This document shows positions 8,441-17,866 of a DNA stretch of 64,000 nucleotides, piece after piece. The notes beneath the pieces were generated by a model, which ran no database searches, was not told where the DNA came from, and was given only the letters and a program-made list of their open reading frames with translations. Origin of the DNA: Clostridia bacterium (GTDB lineage Bacteria; Bacillota; Clostridia; Oscillospirales; Acutalibacteraceae); the NCBI GenBank assembly GCA_017434895.1, contig JAFSGB010000028.1, positions 60,866-124,865 on the forward strand, written 5' to 3'. A program made the translations under genes and the position numbers. Position 1 is the stretch's first letter. Each line of letters begins with the position of its first letter.

Positions 8441-9799
8441 ATGATTAATCTTACCGATATAATAGAAACCATAAATATGATTTCCGAGGAAAATCTTGAC
8501 ATTCGTACTGTAACAATGGGAATTTCCCTCCTAGACTGCGCAGATAGTGACGCCGAAAAGGCTTGTGAAAAGATTTATAATAAAATCACCCGTCTTGCCG
8601 GAAATCTGGTTAAGGTGGGCGAGGATATTGAAAGGGAATACGGCATTCCGATTATTAATAAACGAATTTCCGTAACACCAATTGCAATGCTTGTGGCTTC
8701 CAGTGGCGGTGACCCCGTTATGTATGCTAAGGCACTGCAAAGAGCGGCTGATGCTACGGGTGTTAACTTCATAGGCGGTTATTCGGCACTCGTTCATAAA
8801 GGATTTTCCGCCGGTGACGAGGCGCTTATCCGTTCTATCCCTGAAGCACTGTCGGTCACAAGTAATATTTGTTCCTCTGTTAACATCGGCTCAACAAAGT
8901 CGGGTATTAATATGGATGCCGTTAAGCTTATGGGTCAAATTGTAAGGGAAACAGCCGAAATCACCGCCGACAGAGACTGTATTGGCTGCGCAAAGTTAGT
9001 TGTTTTCTGCAACGCGGTGGAGGATAACCCCTTTATGGCGGGCGCTTTCCACGGTGTGGGTGAGCCGGACTGTGTGATTCACGTTGGTGTTTCAGGCCCC
9101 GGTGTGGTACAGGCGGCGTTAAAAAAATGTCCTGACGGAGACTTAGGTCAGCTTGCAGAAATTATTAAAAGAACTGCCTTTAAAATTACCCGTATGGGTC
9201 AGTTAGTAGGTACCGAGGCTTCACGCCGACTGGGTGTACCCTTTGGTATTGTAGATTTGTCCTTGGCCCCAACACCCGCAGTTGGTGACTCGGTGGCTCA
9301 TATACTGGAGGAAATGGGTCTTGAAACCTGTGGCACCCACGGTACCACCGCCGCTTTGGCTATGCTTAACGATGCGGTTAAAAAGGGCGGAGTTATGGCA
9401 TCCTCCTCTGTCGGAGGACTTTCGGGTGCATTTATCCCCGTTTCCGAGGATGCGGGTATGATAGCCGCTGCAAAGTCGGGTGACTTGGAATTATCAAAGC
9501 TTGAAGCTATGACCGCCGTTTGCTCGGTGGGACTGGATATGATTGCAATTCCGGGTGAGACCCCCGCAGAGGTTATTTCGGCAATAATTGCCGACGAGGC
9601 GGCTATCGGAATGGTTAACACAAAAACCACCGCAGTCAGAGTAATCCCCGCAATTGGCAAAAGCGTTGGCGAGGATTTGGAATTTGGCGGACTGTTAGGG
9701 AGTGGGCCTATAATGAAAGTAAACCTTAATAAGTCTCCCAAAAAGTTTATCGACCGTGCCGGTAGGATCCCCGCGCCCTTGCAGAGTCTTAAAAATTAA
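8441..9799 (+). CDS. DUF711/UPF0210 family protein
   Basis: This 452-residue cytosolic protein is full length for the UPF0210 family, whose members fold like glycyl-radical/PFL barrels but have no established reaction. Conserved stretches are [25 protein letters not shown] (about 195-220), [22 protein letters not shown], and a Gly-rich [21 protein letters not shown] near 325. No catalytic role should be assumed. It is co-transcribed with the ACT-domain gene just upstream (9-base gap) and is followed directly by a strong terminator, so the pair forms the end of the unit. Confidence 0.93.
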   Translation: MINLTDIIETINMISEENLDIRTVTMGISLLDCADSDAEKACEKIYNKITRLAGNLVKVGEDIEREYGIPIINKRISVTPIAMLVASSGGDPVMYAKALQRAADATGVNFIGGYSALVHKGFSAGDEALIRSIPEALSVTSNICSSVNIGSTKSGINMDAVKLMGQIVRETAEITADRDCIGCAKLVVFCNAVEDNPFMAGAFHGVGEPDCVIHVGVSGPGVVQAALKKCPDGDLGQLAEIIKRTAFKITRMGQLVGTEASRRLGVPFGIVDLSLAPTPAVGDSVAHILEEMGLETCGTHGTTAALAMLNDAVKKGGVMASSSVGGLSGAFIPVSEDAGMIAAAKSGDLELSKLEAMTAVCSVGLDMIAIPGETPAEVISAIIADEAAIGMVNTKTTAVRVIPAIGKSVGEDLEFGGLLGSGPIMKVNLNKSPKKFIDRAGRIPAPLQSLKN

Positions 9800-9803
9800 T
9801 CTT

Positions 9804-9835
9804 ATCCCCAAACAAAAAGTTTGGGGATTTTTAAT
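9804..9835 (+). terminator. Terminator of the DUF711 operon
   Basis: A perfect 10-bp stem ATCCCCAAAC/GTTTGGGGAT with a five-A loop is followed by TTTTAATTTT, right after the DUF711 stop. Confidence 0.95.
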
Positions 9836-9843
9836 TTTAACAC

Positions 9844-9871
9844 TTGACTAATTTTTAAATTATGTTATAAT
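9844..9871 (+). promoter_or_regulatory. Promoter of tRNA-Gly
   Basis: TTGACT (9844-9849) and TATAAT (9866-9871) with 16-base spacing lie 18 bases ahead of the mature tRNA 5' end. Confidence 0.85.
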
Positions 9872-9889
9872 AGTTCTTGTTCAATATTT

Positions 9890-9964
9890 GCGGGTGTAGT
9901 TCAATGGCTAGAATCCCAGCCTTCCAAGCTGGTCGTGTGGGTTCGATTCCCATCACCCGCTCCA
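9890..9964 (+). tRNA. tRNA-Gly (anticodon UCC)
   Basis: A full cloverleaf can be drawn. The acceptor stem is GCGGGTG/CACCCGC with discriminator T. The D arm contains TAGTTCAATGGCTAGA, the anticodon stem is CCAGC/GCTGG around the loop CTTCCAA, and the T arm contains GGTTCGATTCC. The anticodon TCC reads GGA and wobble GGG glycine codons. The 3' CCA is encoded (9962-9964). Confidence 0.97.
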
Positions 9965-9995
9965 AAAAAAACCACTCCTTCGGAAGTGGTTTTTG
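9964..9995. terminator. Bidirectional terminator between tRNA-Gly and the convergent operon
   Basis: The stem AACCACT-CC / GG-AGTGGTT has one bulged A and a TTC loop. It has a T-run on the plus side (9990-9994) and an A-run before it (9964-9970) that serves as a T-run on the minus strand. Confidence 0.85.
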
Positions 9996-10043
9996 AATTA
10001 TACCGCCCTTGCGGGCTAATTCGGCATTATTTGTTCTATTAAT

Positions 10044-10083
10044 ATTTAAACGGTGTGCCCAATGAAGGGTACACCGTTTAAAT
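10044..10083 (-). terminator. 3' hairpin of the long minus-strand operon
   Basis: A long stem (TTTAAACGGTGTGCCC/GGGTACACCGTTTAAA, one G-T pair, 6-base loop) lies immediately after the last gene of the operon. The U-tract is poor, so it may act mainly as a 3'-end stabiliser, with the hairpin at 9964-9995 ending transcription. Confidence 0.65.
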
Positions 10084-10085
10084 TT

Positions 10086-11366
10086 CTACCAATGCCCGCC
10101 ATCAATTTCGGCGGCATTTTTTCCATGTAGGATAATCGTTTTATCCTCAGGGACCAACTCGTCGGGAAAATGTATCATAACATTATCCTTTGTTAGATTT
10201 TCTTGCAAGGCTTTAATATCAACCTCGGCTACACCCATGCCTGAATTTATGGCAAGAACTGCCGCGTGGGCAGCGGCTTGGCCCGTCAAAATTGCAACGG
10301 GAATAACACGAAGTAAATCCCAGCCGTAGCCGGTGCCGTCAGCACTTCTGCCGGCAGTAAGCATATTAGGATAATCCTTTCGGGTTAAAGTCCTAAGAGG
10401 CACCTCCCACAAATGGTCGCGGTGTTCAAAATCGTTTATGGCACAAACCGAGTCCTCAAAATGCTGATAAGCGTCCTCCACCTTTAAAGAGTAATCCCCT
10501 TTTATGTGGCATGTAGTTCTAAGCTGAGGCATCATTGGTAGGTGTGTAATTTCGTGGGTTTCTCTGTCCTCACTCTTAAGAGACGAAAGTATCGCCTTTT
10601 GGTTGGTGATTAGATAGTCGGTTACTTCATCCACTGTAAGACCCGACCATTTGGGCTTATCAGAGGGTTGATTATCTCCCCAAAGGTTAATATTTCCACC
10701 ACAAATATCACTGAAAGCAAATTTTATGTCACCCTTTTCTGCCGCCAGTCGGCAGCTTTCGAGGGTAATTTTTTTGCCTATATATGTATAGAAGTTTTCG
10801 CCGCTCACAGTAGGCACACCGCCACGCCGCAAAACATCACAGTCGCCCGTAGTGTCAATCACCATTTTCGCAGAGTAGTATTCAGTTCCTGACTTGCTTT
10901 CGGTAATAACACCCTTGCAAATTTTTCCCTCCATAACAGGGTCACAAACAAGGCAGTCGTAAAGTAAATCCACCCCCGCCTTTGTCACCTCGTCCATTAG
11001 CTGGAGGGCAAAAATGTGGGGTGAATAACGCTGAACATACCTAACATTCGTAGGTTCACTTGGCTCGCCGTTTTTCCATTCCTTGGGGATAGTATCATAG
11101 CCTAAGCTTGCGCTGAGCCTTGCCCACTTTTCGCAAAGACCGAAAATTATTTGCTTGCCGCGTCCGTTACACATTGGAACAAACAAATTTATAAGACCAA
11201 GCGTTCCTAAACCTCCAAGTATATTTGATTTTTCAATCAACAGAACACTTGCCCCGAGCGTACGAGCGGTAATAGCTGCCGCAACACCTGCAACACCGCC
11301 GCCGCAAACAATAATGTCGTATTCTTTTTTTACTGCAATTTTTTTTGTAAAACTAATGCTTGCCAT
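10086..11366 (-). CDS. FAD-dependent oxidoreductase (FAD_oxidored type)
   Basis: A 426-residue flavoprotein. The dinucleotide-binding motif IIVCGGGVAGVAAAITARTLG, followed by VLLIEKSNILGG (residues about 18-52), binds FAD. DTTGDCDVLRRGGVP near 190 and AGRSADGTGYGWDLLRVI near 340 are the conserved second FAD-contact and C-terminal blocks of the FAD_oxidored family (PF12831). Its substrate is unknown; family members are often linked to carbohydrate metabolism or found as orphan oxidoreductases. The start overlaps the plsC-like gene by 14 bases, with AAGGAA upstream, so it is translated as the last gene of the operon. No signal peptide is visible. Confidence 0.88.
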   Translation of the reverse strand: MASISFTKKIAVKKEYDIIVCGGGVAGVAAAITARTLGASVLLIEKSNILGGLGTLGLINLFVPMCNGRGKQIIFGLCEKWARLSASLGYDTIPKEWKNGEPSEPTNVRYVQRYSPHIFALQLMDEVTKAGVDLLYDCLVCDPVMEGKICKGVITESKSGTEYYSAKMVIDTTGDCDVLRRGGVPTVSGENFYTYIGKKITLESCRLAAEKGDIKFAFSDICGGNINLWGDNQPSDKPKWSGLTVDEVTDYLITNQKAILSSLKSEDRETHEITHLPMMPQLRTTCHIKGDYSLKVEDAYQHFEDSVCAINDFEHRDHLWEVPLRTLTRKDYPNMLTAGRSADGTGYGWDLLRVIPVAILTGQAAAHAAVLAINSGMGVAEVDIKALQENLTKDNVMIHFPDELVPEDKTIILHGKNAAEIDGGHW

Positions 11367-12192
11367 TTTTCATTTCCTTAAGTGCAGTTTCCATTTTTTC
11401 GTGTATAACATTGCCCAGCTCTGCGGTAGTCATATTTTCGTAGGTTTCAGGCATTATTACATCCACAAGCTTAAAGGGTATAACGGTTTTTCGTCTAAAC
11501 ATATTCTTAGGTATTGCCCTTGTGTTGTTAAGCACGCAAACTGCAATGGGCACCTTGGTTTTAGTCGCAATTTTTAAAGAGCCATTGCGAATTGGCTGTA
11601 TTTTTCCCGTTTTACTGCAATATCCCTCGGGAAAAAGACCGATGGAACGATCACTTTCTTTAAGACATTTAATAGCAGAAACTATGGTTTTTGCCGCCTC
11701 GCGGTCATTTTCGCGGTCAATAAAAAAACCGGAAAGCAGACTCATTGCCTTAGCAACGAAGGGCATTTCTTCTATGATATCCTTTTTGCCGATAAAGCTA
11801 ATTACACTGTCGGGGAAAGCAGACATAATTATAATAGGGTCATAATCGAATTGATGATTTGAAACAAAGAGTATTTTTTTAATGTCGGTCAGCTTTTCAA
11901 GACCCTTTGCATTAATTTTAACCCTTGCAAGCCACACAACGGTGGGAAGTGTGTATCTTAGCATTACCCTGAAAACACATTCGGCAAAAAGGGAATGCTT
12001 TTTCTTTATGCTTGTAAAAAGAATAAGTAAAACAAAAAGCAGTATATGTAAAATTATAAGTACCAACCAAAGCCCTAAAAACACAAGCGGCACTGCCCAA
12101 AAGGAATAGCTTTCCCTAAAAAGAGGAAAAAACTGATTACTTAAAAGGGTTAAAATCGCGCTCAAAATCAAGTAAAATTTTACTGCAGTCAT
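11353..12192 (-). CDS. 1-acyl-sn-glycerol-3-phosphate acyltransferase (PlsC-like)
   Basis: This membrane enzyme is predicted to add the second acyl chain to lysophosphatidic acid in phospholipid synthesis. Two hydrophobic helices (about 5-24 and 32-61) anchor it. The catalytic HX4D motif is NHQFDYD, with H113 and D118. The glycerol-phosphate-binding motif is LFPEGYCSKTG (186-196), a variant of FPEGTRS. At 279 residues it is of ordinary size. GAGGTG lies 5 bases before the ATG. It sits between the DUF6472 gene (9-base gap) and the FAD oxidoreductase (14-base overlap). Activity on other lysolipids is possible. Confidence 0.9.
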   Translation of the reverse strand: MTAVKFYLILSAILTLLSNQFFPLFRESYSFWAVPLVFLGLWLVLIILHILLFVLLILFTSIKKKHSLFAECVFRVMLRYTLPTVVWLARVKINAKGLEKLTDIKKILFVSNHQFDYDPIIIMSAFPDSVISFIGKKDIIEEMPFVAKAMSLLSGFFIDRENDREAAKTIVSAIKCLKESDRSIGLFPEGYCSKTGKIQPIRNGSLKIATKTKVPIAVCVLNNTRAIPKNMFRRKTVIPFKLVDVIMPETYENMTTAELGNVIHEKMETALKEMKNGKH

Positions 12193-12201
12193 TTTTTCAC
12201 C

Positions 12202-12375
12202 TCAATTTTGTTTTCTTACAACCGAGTACTCGTCATCTAATCTGAAATAAGGGCAGGTTTTATTGTCGCCTCTTAAAAATCGGCTCATTTCGTCCTCGTC
12301 AATGGGAGCGTCGCAGAAATATTCATCCAGTTCCTCATCAAAGGTGTAATTCACGCAATTATCACATATACTCAA
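12202..12375 (-). CDS. Small Cys/acidic protein, DUF6472 family
   Basis: This 57-residue protein starts with TTG at 12375. The TTG overlaps the rsmI stop (TTGA), and AAGGAG lies 7-8 bases upstream, so its translation is coupled to rsmI. The protein reads MSICDNCVNYTFDEELDEYF, then CDAPIDEDEMSRFL, CPYFRLDDEY and VVRKQN. CxxC (C4, C7), C21 and C41 suggest metal binding, and the rest is very acidic. The pattern matches a small family of unknown function that is widespread in Clostridia (recalled as DUF6472). It is found here between rsmI and plsC. Confidence 0.85.
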   Translation of the reverse strand: MSICDNCVNYTFDEELDEYFCDAPIDEDEMSRFLRGDNKTCPYFRLDDEYSVVRKQN

Positions 12376-13190
12376 TTTAAAATCTCCTTGTAAACATCGC
12401 CTTTTTTTATTCCCGTGATTTTTGCCGCTTCCTTAGCAGAAACGGAGGCACTTTCCCCTTTTTCCATTAGTCCTTTGGCAATTCTTACGGCATCGGCTAA
12501 GGTGTACTCTGCCTTTTCCTCGGTAGCACCCTTAATTATTAGCACAAACTCACCCTTTGGCGGCTCTGCTTCATAATGCTTTATGGCATCCTCGAAAGTG
12601 GTGATAAACACATCCTCGTGAATTTTGGTAAGCTCCTTTACAAGAGCAATTTCTCTGTTTCCTAATATATTCAGCATATCCTTAAGGGTTGAAAGCAATT
12701 TATGGGGTGCCTCGTAAAAGACCATTGTACGCTTTTCATTTTTAATTTCCTCAAGATGCTCTTTTCGGCTTAGCTTATTAACCGACAAAAATCCCTCAAA
12801 GCAAAAACGGCCTGTAGAAAAGCCCGAAATACTAAGTGCGGTTGCCACTGCAGTAGGACCGGGCACAGACTCAACCTGAACACCCATTTCATGTGCTACC
12901 CTTACTAAGTCCTCCCCCGGGTCGGAAATAGCGGGCATACCGGCATCACTGACTAAGGCACAGGTTTCTCCCTTTAAAATGCGGTCAATTATAATGTCAC
13001 CCTTTAAACCCTTGTTATGCTCGTAGTAGGAAATCATTTCCTTTTTAATCTCAAAGCGGTTAAGTAATTTAAGGGTGACCCTTGTATCCTCGGCGGCGAT
13101 AAAATCAACGCTTTCCAAAGTTTCCAAGGCCCTAGGACTTATATCGCCCAAATTACCAATAGGCGTACCCACAACATAAAGCTTTCCCAT
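12372..13190 (-). CDS. rsmI: 16S rRNA (cytidine-1402-2'-O)-methyltransferase
   Basis: RsmI 2'-O-methylates C1402 in the decoding centre of 16S rRNA using S-adenosylmethionine. The tetrapyrrole-methylase fold is evident from LYVVGTPIGNLGDISPRA (residues 4-21), AAEDTRVTLKLL, and LVSDAGMPAISDPG near 80. The length of 272 residues is typical. AAGGAGGCG overlaps the end of the preceding trmN6-like gene and serves as its ribosome site. It is part of the long operon; its own stop is shared with the TTG start of the 57-aa gene. Confidence 0.95.
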   Translation of the reverse strand: MGKLYVVGTPIGNLGDISPRALETLESVDFIAAEDTRVTLKLLNRFEIKKEMISYYEHNKGLKGDIIIDRILKGETCALVSDAGMPAISDPGEDLVRVAHEMGVQVESVPGPTAVATALSISGFSTGRFCFEGFLSVNKLSRKEHLEEIKNEKRTMVFYEAPHKLLSTLKDMLNILGNREIALVKELTKIHEDVFITTFEDAIKHYEAEPPKGEFVLIIKGATEEKAEYTLADAVRIAKGLMEKGESASVSAKEAAKITGIKKGDVYKEILN

Positions 13191-13191
13191 A

Positions 13192-13923
13192 TTATAAGTA
13201 CGCCTCCTTATACGCTCCGTAAATCTCTATCATTTCCTTGGATAATTCACCATCTTTTTCAATATAAAGGGTTGGCTCAATTCTAAGACCTGTATTAGCG
13301 CTTCGTTTGCCCTCCAAAAGCACTAGCCAAGGCTCCTTTCCCTCACGCTGAGCCACCAAGCGAAGTCTTTTCGGCTCTACCTTGTATTTACTCATTAAAG
13401 CCATTAATTCAGCCAGCCGCTCAGGGCGGTGGCACATACAAAGTCTGCCGCCCGTTTGCAAAAGTCTGCTTCCTACCGACACAATATCCTCCAGTGTGCA
13501 TTTTGTTTCGTGACGGGCAACCTCCAGCACACTATCTGGGTTTTTAAGTCCCGCGTTTGGCGCCTTGTAAGGCGGGTTGCAGGTAACTAATGTATTACAA
13601 CCAAACTCCACCTTGCCCTTTAAATCGGTAAGATTAGAGTTTATAATTTTAAAGTTTTCTATATTCTGGTCGGCAACTGTTTTAGTGGCAATCACAGTTG
13701 CCTCGTCGCTTATATCCACACCCGTAACCGTTTTAGGCTTTCCCTCCCTTAGCATTAAAAGAGGGATAATTCCGCAACCTGTCCCCAAATCCACCATTTT
13801 ATCACTTTGTCTGGCACTGGCAAAGTGACTTAAAAGCACCGCATCGGTGCCAAAGGTGTGGTGGTCGGTCACATAGACGAAAAAGCCCTTTCCCAAGGGC
13901 TCTTTCCTTAAATTCTGCTCCAT
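13192..13923 (-). CDS. tRNA1(Val) A37 N6-methyltransferase-like protein (TrmN6/YfiC family)
   Basis: This 243-residue SAM-dependent methyltransferase has motif I DLGTGCGIIPLLML (about 46-59) and the N6-adenine catalytic motif NPPY in TCNPPYKAPN (about 113-122). This is the arrangement of the YfiC/TrmN6 group that methylates N6 of A37 in tRNA1(Val). Clostridial members usually lie next to rsmI, as here with one base between the genes. The exact tRNA target is inferred from the family. Its start overlaps the 3' end of cysS by 16 bases. Confidence 0.88.
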   Translation of the reverse strand: MEQNLRKEPLGKGFFVYVTDHHTFGTDAVLLSHFASARQSDKMVDLGTGCGIIPLLMLREGKPKTVTGVDISDEATVIATKTVADQNIENFKIINSNLTDLKGKVEFGCNTLVTCNPPYKAPNAGLKNPDSVLEVARHETKCTLEDIVSVGSRLLQTGGRLCMCHRPERLAELMALMSKYKVEPKRLRLVAQREGKEPWLVLLEGKRSANTGLRIEPTLYIEKDGELSKEMIEIYGAYKEAYL

Positions 13924-15293
13924 TTTACACCTTGAGGGGTATCCTCAAGAACAATACCCTCAGCCTTAAGTTGGTCACGAATTTCGTCTGCACGCTTAAA
14001 GTCTTTATTTTTGCGTGCCAAGGTACGCTCCTCAATTAAAGCCTCAATCTCGCTGTCAAGGTCTGCCTTTTGTCTGTTATAAACCAGACCCAGAACACCC
14101 GTCAGCTGGTCAAAAATATCAGCACAAGCAGTGAGGGTTTCCTTACCGACACCGTTTGCAATAGCAGTATTAATATCACGAACAAGGGTGAAAATAGCCG
14201 CCAAGGCATCGGCAGTGTTAAGGTCATCCTCCATAGCGGTGATAAACTCCCCTTTTCTTTCCTCAATAAACGAGGGGATTTCGCCGCCTTCATTGGCATT
14301 TTTAAGGGCAAAATCAATGTTATCACGGCAGGTATAAAGACGTTCCAAGGCATTTTTTGCCTGTTCTATTATATCCACAGAGTAGTTAATGGGGCTGCGA
14401 TAGTGGGAGGAAACAAGGAAATAACGGATTGGCTCGTAGCCAAATTTGTCGGCAACATCACGGACTGTAAAGAAGTTATTGAGTGACTTTGACATCTTGT
14501 GGTTGTCAACATTAATAAAGCCGTTGTGCATCCAGTAACGGGCAAATTCGCATCCGTTTGCCGCCTCACTCTGGGCAATTTCATTTTCGTGGTGTGGAAA
14601 AATAAGGTCAAGACCGCCGCAATGAATGTCAATAGTCTTGCCTAAATATCTGCCCGCCATAGCCGAGCACTCAATATGCCAACCCGGTCTGCCCTTACCC
14701 CAAGGAGACTCCCAGTAAGGCTCGCCCTCCTTAGCACCCTTCCAAAGACAGAAATCCATTTGGTCCTCTTTAGCGGTATCCACATTAAGGCGGTCGCTAG
14801 CCCCCGCCTCCAAATCCTCAAGAGGTTGGTGTGAAAGCTTTCCATAGCCGTTAAATTTCTTAGCCCTGTAATAAACATCACCGTTTGATTCATAGGCATA
14901 ACCGTTTTCCATAAGTGATGAAATAATATCTTGAATTTGCCCAATATTCTCGGTGGCTCTGGGATGAACGGTAGCCTCACGCACATTAAGTCCTTTAGCA
15001 TCGGTCCAAAATTCGCCGATAAAACGCTCAGCAACCTCGGGCACGGTGATACCCTCTGCATTAGCCTTGTTTATGAGCTTATCGTCAATGTCGGTGAAAT
15101 TTTGAACGAAATTAACCTTGTAGCCACGCCATTCAAAATAACGGCGAAGCACATCAAAAACACAAAGCGGTCTTGCGTTTCCGATGTGTATGTAGTTGTA
15201 AACCGTAGGGCCGCAGGCATAAATTTTAACCTCGCCCTCGGTTATAGGTTTAAATTCGTCCTTGTTTCTTGTCAGTGTATTGAAAATCTTCAT
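13908..15293 (-). CDS. cysS: Cysteinyl-tRNA synthetase
   Basis: A class I aminoacyl-tRNA synthetase that charges tRNA-Cys. The N-terminus has the zinc ligand C27 in [16 protein letters not shown] (27-42), which contains the HIGN ATP motif. The KMSKS loop is in HKMSKSLNN (about 264-272). The length of 461 residues is full for the bacterial enzyme. It lies 3 bases after cysE, so cysteine synthesis and cysteine charging are co-transcribed. No T-box leader is seen ahead of either gene. Confidence 0.98.
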   Translation of the reverse strand: MKIFNTLTRNKDEFKPITEGEVKIYACGPTVYNYIHIGNARPLCVFDVLRRYFEWRGYKVNFVQNFTDIDDKLINKANAEGITVPEVAERFIGEFWTDAKGLNVREATVHPRATENIGQIQDIISSLMENGYAYESNGDVYYRAKKFNGYGKLSHQPLEDLEAGASDRLNVDTAKEDQMDFCLWKGAKEGEPYWESPWGKGRPGWHIECSAMAGRYLGKTIDIHCGGLDLIFPHHENEIAQSEAANGCEFARYWMHNGFINVDNHKMSKSLNNFFTVRDVADKFGYEPIRYFLVSSHYRSPINYSVDIIEQAKNALERLYTCRDNIDFALKNANEGGEIPSFIEERKGEFITAMEDDLNTADALAAIFTLVRDINTAIANGVGKETLTACADIFDQLTGVLGLVYNRQKADLDSEIEALIEERTLARKNKDFKRADEIRDQLKAEGIVLEDTPQGVKWSRI

Positions 15294-15296
15294 TGT

Positions 15297-15935
15297 TTAC
15301 TCCTTATTAAGGGTTAGTTCTTCTAAATTAGCAAGTCTGCTTTCTAGGCAGTCCATTCTTTGCTTAACTGGGTCAGGTAGGTTAATCTGGTCAAGCGCAT
15401 TGTTGCAGCTTACCTTTTTGCCGTCCTGACGGACAACTCTTGCCGGTACGCCCACAACCGTTGAGTTTGGGGGAACCTCTTCAAGCACTACTGCTCCCGC
15501 AGCAACACGGGAATTGTCCCCAATCTTAAAAGGACCCAGCACCTTTGCTCCAGCACTAATCATAACATTATTGCCGATTGTGGGGTGGCGCTTACCTGTA
15601 TCCTTGCCGGTGCCTCCAAGGGTTACACCCTGATAGATAAGCACGTCGTCGCCGATTTCGGTGGTTTCACCTATTACTATTCCCGTTCCGTGGTCAATTA
15701 CAAGTCTTCTGCCAATTGTAGCGCCGGGGTGAATTTCAATTCCAGTTTTTCTTGCAGCAGACTGAGAAATCATACGGGCAATAAATGTATGCCCATGACG
15801 AAAAAAGTAATTTGCCATTCTGTATTTTCTAATAGCCTTAAATCCGGGATATAAAAAGTAGATTTCAAGGTTACTTTTGGCCGCAGGGTCGCGGTCGCGA
15901 AATGCCTTGATATCCTCTTTTAGTCTTGAAAACAT
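15297..15935 (-). CDS. cysE: Serine O-acetyltransferase
   Basis: This enzyme makes O-acetylserine from serine and acetyl-CoA, the first step of cysteine synthesis. The left-handed beta-helix of hexapeptide repeats is plain (IHPGATIGRRLVIDHGTG, VIGETTEIGDDVLIYQG, VTLGGTGKD, residues about 70-120). H and D in the IDHGTG motif are the catalytic area. At 212 residues it is a short EpsC/CysE-type form with only part of the N-terminal helical domain. GGAGGC lies upstream. It sits between pgsA (10-base gap) and cysS (3-base gap). Confidence 0.96.
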   Translation of the reverse strand: MFSRLKEDIKAFRDRDPAAKSNLEIYFLYPGFKAIRKYRMANYFFRHGHTFIARMISQSAARKTGIEIHPGATIGRRLVIDHGTGIVIGETTEIGDDVLIYQGVTLGGTGKDTGKRHPTIGNNVMISAGAKVLGPFKIGDNSRVAAGAVVLEEVPPNSTVVGVPARVVRQDGKKVSCNNALDQINLPDPVKQRMDCLESRLANLEELTLNKE

Positions 15936-15945
15936 AAAAAGCCTC

Positions 15946-16542
15946 CTATTTTGAGGAATTAATATATTGCTTCGAGCCGTTTAAATAAATCAAGCCCGAT
16001 ACAGTACATAATACGGCAGAAACCCAGAAAAGTACACAAATAATTATATCGCATACATTTACAAATACTGCGTTATTAATGCCAAAATCCTTGATTAAGG
16101 TATAAGCAAAGAGAGCAGAAATTATGCCTAACATCTGGCTTACGGTCTTGCACTTGCCCCACATATTAGCGGCAATAACCTTGCCACCGCTAGAGACTAC
16201 TACCAGACGGATTGAGGACACCATAAACTCTCTGAAAAGAACCAGGAATGTGATAATTGTCAGTTGCAGACAAATTACGGGCTTGTCGGCATACATACAA
16301 ATAAAGCCGAGATAAGCCGATGTAGTAAGCATTTTGTCTGCAAGGGGGTCTAAGAACTTTCCGAAATCAGTTACCAAATTATATTTTCTTGCCATTTTTC
16401 CGTCAATCATATCAGTAAGAGAAGCGCCGATAAAGAGTATCATTGAAATTAAATAATGATAAGGGAAATTAAAAATCATTGTTGCCATAAAAATCGGGGT
16501 TGCAATAATTCTGGCTACGGTTAATTTGTTTGGTGTGTTCAT
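15946..16542 (-). CDS. pgsA: CDP-diacylglycerol-glycerol-3-phosphate 3-phosphatidyltransferase
   Basis: This membrane enzyme forms phosphatidylglycerol phosphate, the committed step to phosphatidylglycerol. The CDP-alcohol phosphotransferase motif DG-x2-AR-x8-G-x3-D-x3-D is complete in two pieces, DGKMARKYNL and GKFLDPLADK (residues about 46-70). Several hydrophobic helices make up the rest of its 198 residues. The start overlaps rimO by 4 bases (ATGA type). This rimO-pgsA-recA neighbourhood is typical of Firmicutes. Confidence 0.95.
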   Translation of the reverse strand: MNTPNKLTVARIIATPIFMATMIFNFPYHYLISMILFIGASLTDMIDGKMARKYNLVTDFGKFLDPLADKMLTTSAYLGFICMYADKPVICLQLTIITFLVLFREFMVSSIRLVVVSSGGKVIAANMWGKCKTVSQMLGIISALFAYTLIKDFGINNAVFVNVCDIIICVLFWVSAVLCTVSGLIYLNGSKQYINSSK

Positions 16543-17864
16543 AATTCAAGTTCTCCTAACAAGTCATAATCTAAGCAGTCATTTATTCTGACTGTAACAT
16601 ATTCTCCAATAACCAAAGGGCGATCGGACATAAAGAAAATTTTTCCGTCCACCTCGGGAGCATCCCAAGGGGTACGACCAAAGTAGCATTTTATGTAGTC
16701 ATCCCAACCCTCGATTAGTACTTCGGTAAGGGTTCCTACCTTTTCCTCATTTTTCTCGGCCGCAATACCCATTTGAAGCTCCATTATATTGTCGCATCGG
16801 TCTTGCTTTATCTGTTCCTCAACCTGACCCTCCATTTCGGCGGCAGCAGTGCCCTCCTCAGCAGAGTAGGTAAAGCAACCAAGCTTATCAAAACGGGTTT
16901 CCTTTACAAATTCTGCCAATTCCTCAAACTGAGCGTCAGTCTCGGTGGGGAAGCCCGTTATAAGGGTGGTTCTGATTGTCATTTCGGGAACCCTTGCCCT
17001 TATTTTATCAATAACACCGCTAATAAGTTCCTTGTCGCCCTTGCGGTTCATTTTCTTTAAAATATCGTCATTTATATGCTGAATGGGAATGTCCAAATAC
17101 TTAATAAGCTTGCTTTCCTTAGCAATAACCTCCAAAAGTTTGTCGGTTATCTTTTCGGGGTAGGTGTAAAGGGTCCTAATCCAGTGAAGCCCCTCAATTT
17201 TACAAAGCTCGGTAAGTAGTTCGGCAAGTCTCGGCTCGCCATAAAGGTCGGTTCCGTAGGCAGTAGTGTCCTGAGCTACAACTATAAGCTCTGTAACACC
17301 CTTTTGGGCTAAGGATTTAGCCTCGGCCACACAATCCTCCATAGTGCGGCTTCTCATTCTGCCGCGAATTTTTGGAATTGCGCAGTAGCTACAGCAATTG
17401 TCACACCCGTCACCGATTTTAAGGTAAGCAGTGAAAGGCATGCCTCCTAAAATACGCTCGCCCTCTAAGTTAAGGTCGGTTTTTTCGCCGTAGTAATTCT
17501 TTCTTTCCCCTGCAATTGCTTTTTTAACAATTTCCGCAATCTTAGAGTTGGCGCCAATTCCAACACAAACATCAACCTCGGGGATTTCCTCGGTTATATC
17601 GTCACGGTAGCGTTCTGCCAAGCAGCCCGTTACAATCAGTGCCTTGCAGTTACCCTCGTCCTTGTATTTTGCGGCTTCAAGTATATTTTCAATGGCTTCC
17701 GCCTTAGCGGATTCAATAAAGCCGCAGGTGTTGATTATTATGGCATCAGCCTCGGCCTCAACACTTGTAAGCTCTAAGCCGCCTTCCACCAGAAGGGATA
17801 GCATTTTTTCGGCATCGACTTGGTTTTTAGGACATCCAAGCGACACCATACAAACCTTGTGCAT
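16539..17864 (-). CDS. rimO: Ribosomal protein S12 methylthiotransferase RimO
   Basis: RimO is a radical-SAM enzyme that methylthiolates an aspartate of ribosomal protein S12. The N-terminal UPF0004 domain carries three cluster cysteines in VSLGCPKNQVDAE, NTCGFIESAK and VTGCLAERY. The radical-SAM CxxxCxxC motif is CDNCCSYC, followed by AIPKIRGRMRSR. A TRAM-like C-terminal part ends the 441-residue protein. VSLGCPKN favours RimO over the related MiaB. It follows recX by 2 bases and is coupled to pgsA. Confidence 0.96.
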   Translation of the reverse strand: MHKVCMVSLGCPKNQVDAEKMLSLLVEGGLELTSVEAEADAIIINTCGFIESAKAEAIENILEAAKYKDEGNCKALIVTGCLAERYRDDITEEIPEVDVCVGIGANSKIAEIVKKAIAGERKNYYGEKTDLNLEGERILGGMPFTAYLKIGDGCDNCCSYCAIPKIRGRMRSRTMEDCVAEAKSLAQKGVTELIVVAQDTTAYGTDLYGEPRLAELLTELCKIEGLHWIRTLYTYPEKITDKLLEVIAKESKLIKYLDIPIQHINDDILKKMNRKGDKELISGVIDKIRARVPEMTIRTTLITGFPTETDAQFEELAEFVKETRFDKLGCFTYSAEEGTAAAEMEGQVEEQIKQDRCDNIMELQMGIAAEKNEEKVGTLTEVLIEGWDDYIKCYFGRTPWDAPEVDGKIFFMSDRPLVIGEYVTVRINDCLDYDLLGELEL

Positions 17865-17866
17865 TT

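Noticed and set aside
15294-15945. T-box or SAM riboswitch ahead of cysS/cysE
   Set aside because: The genes are packed with 3-10 base gaps, leaving no room for a leader RNA.
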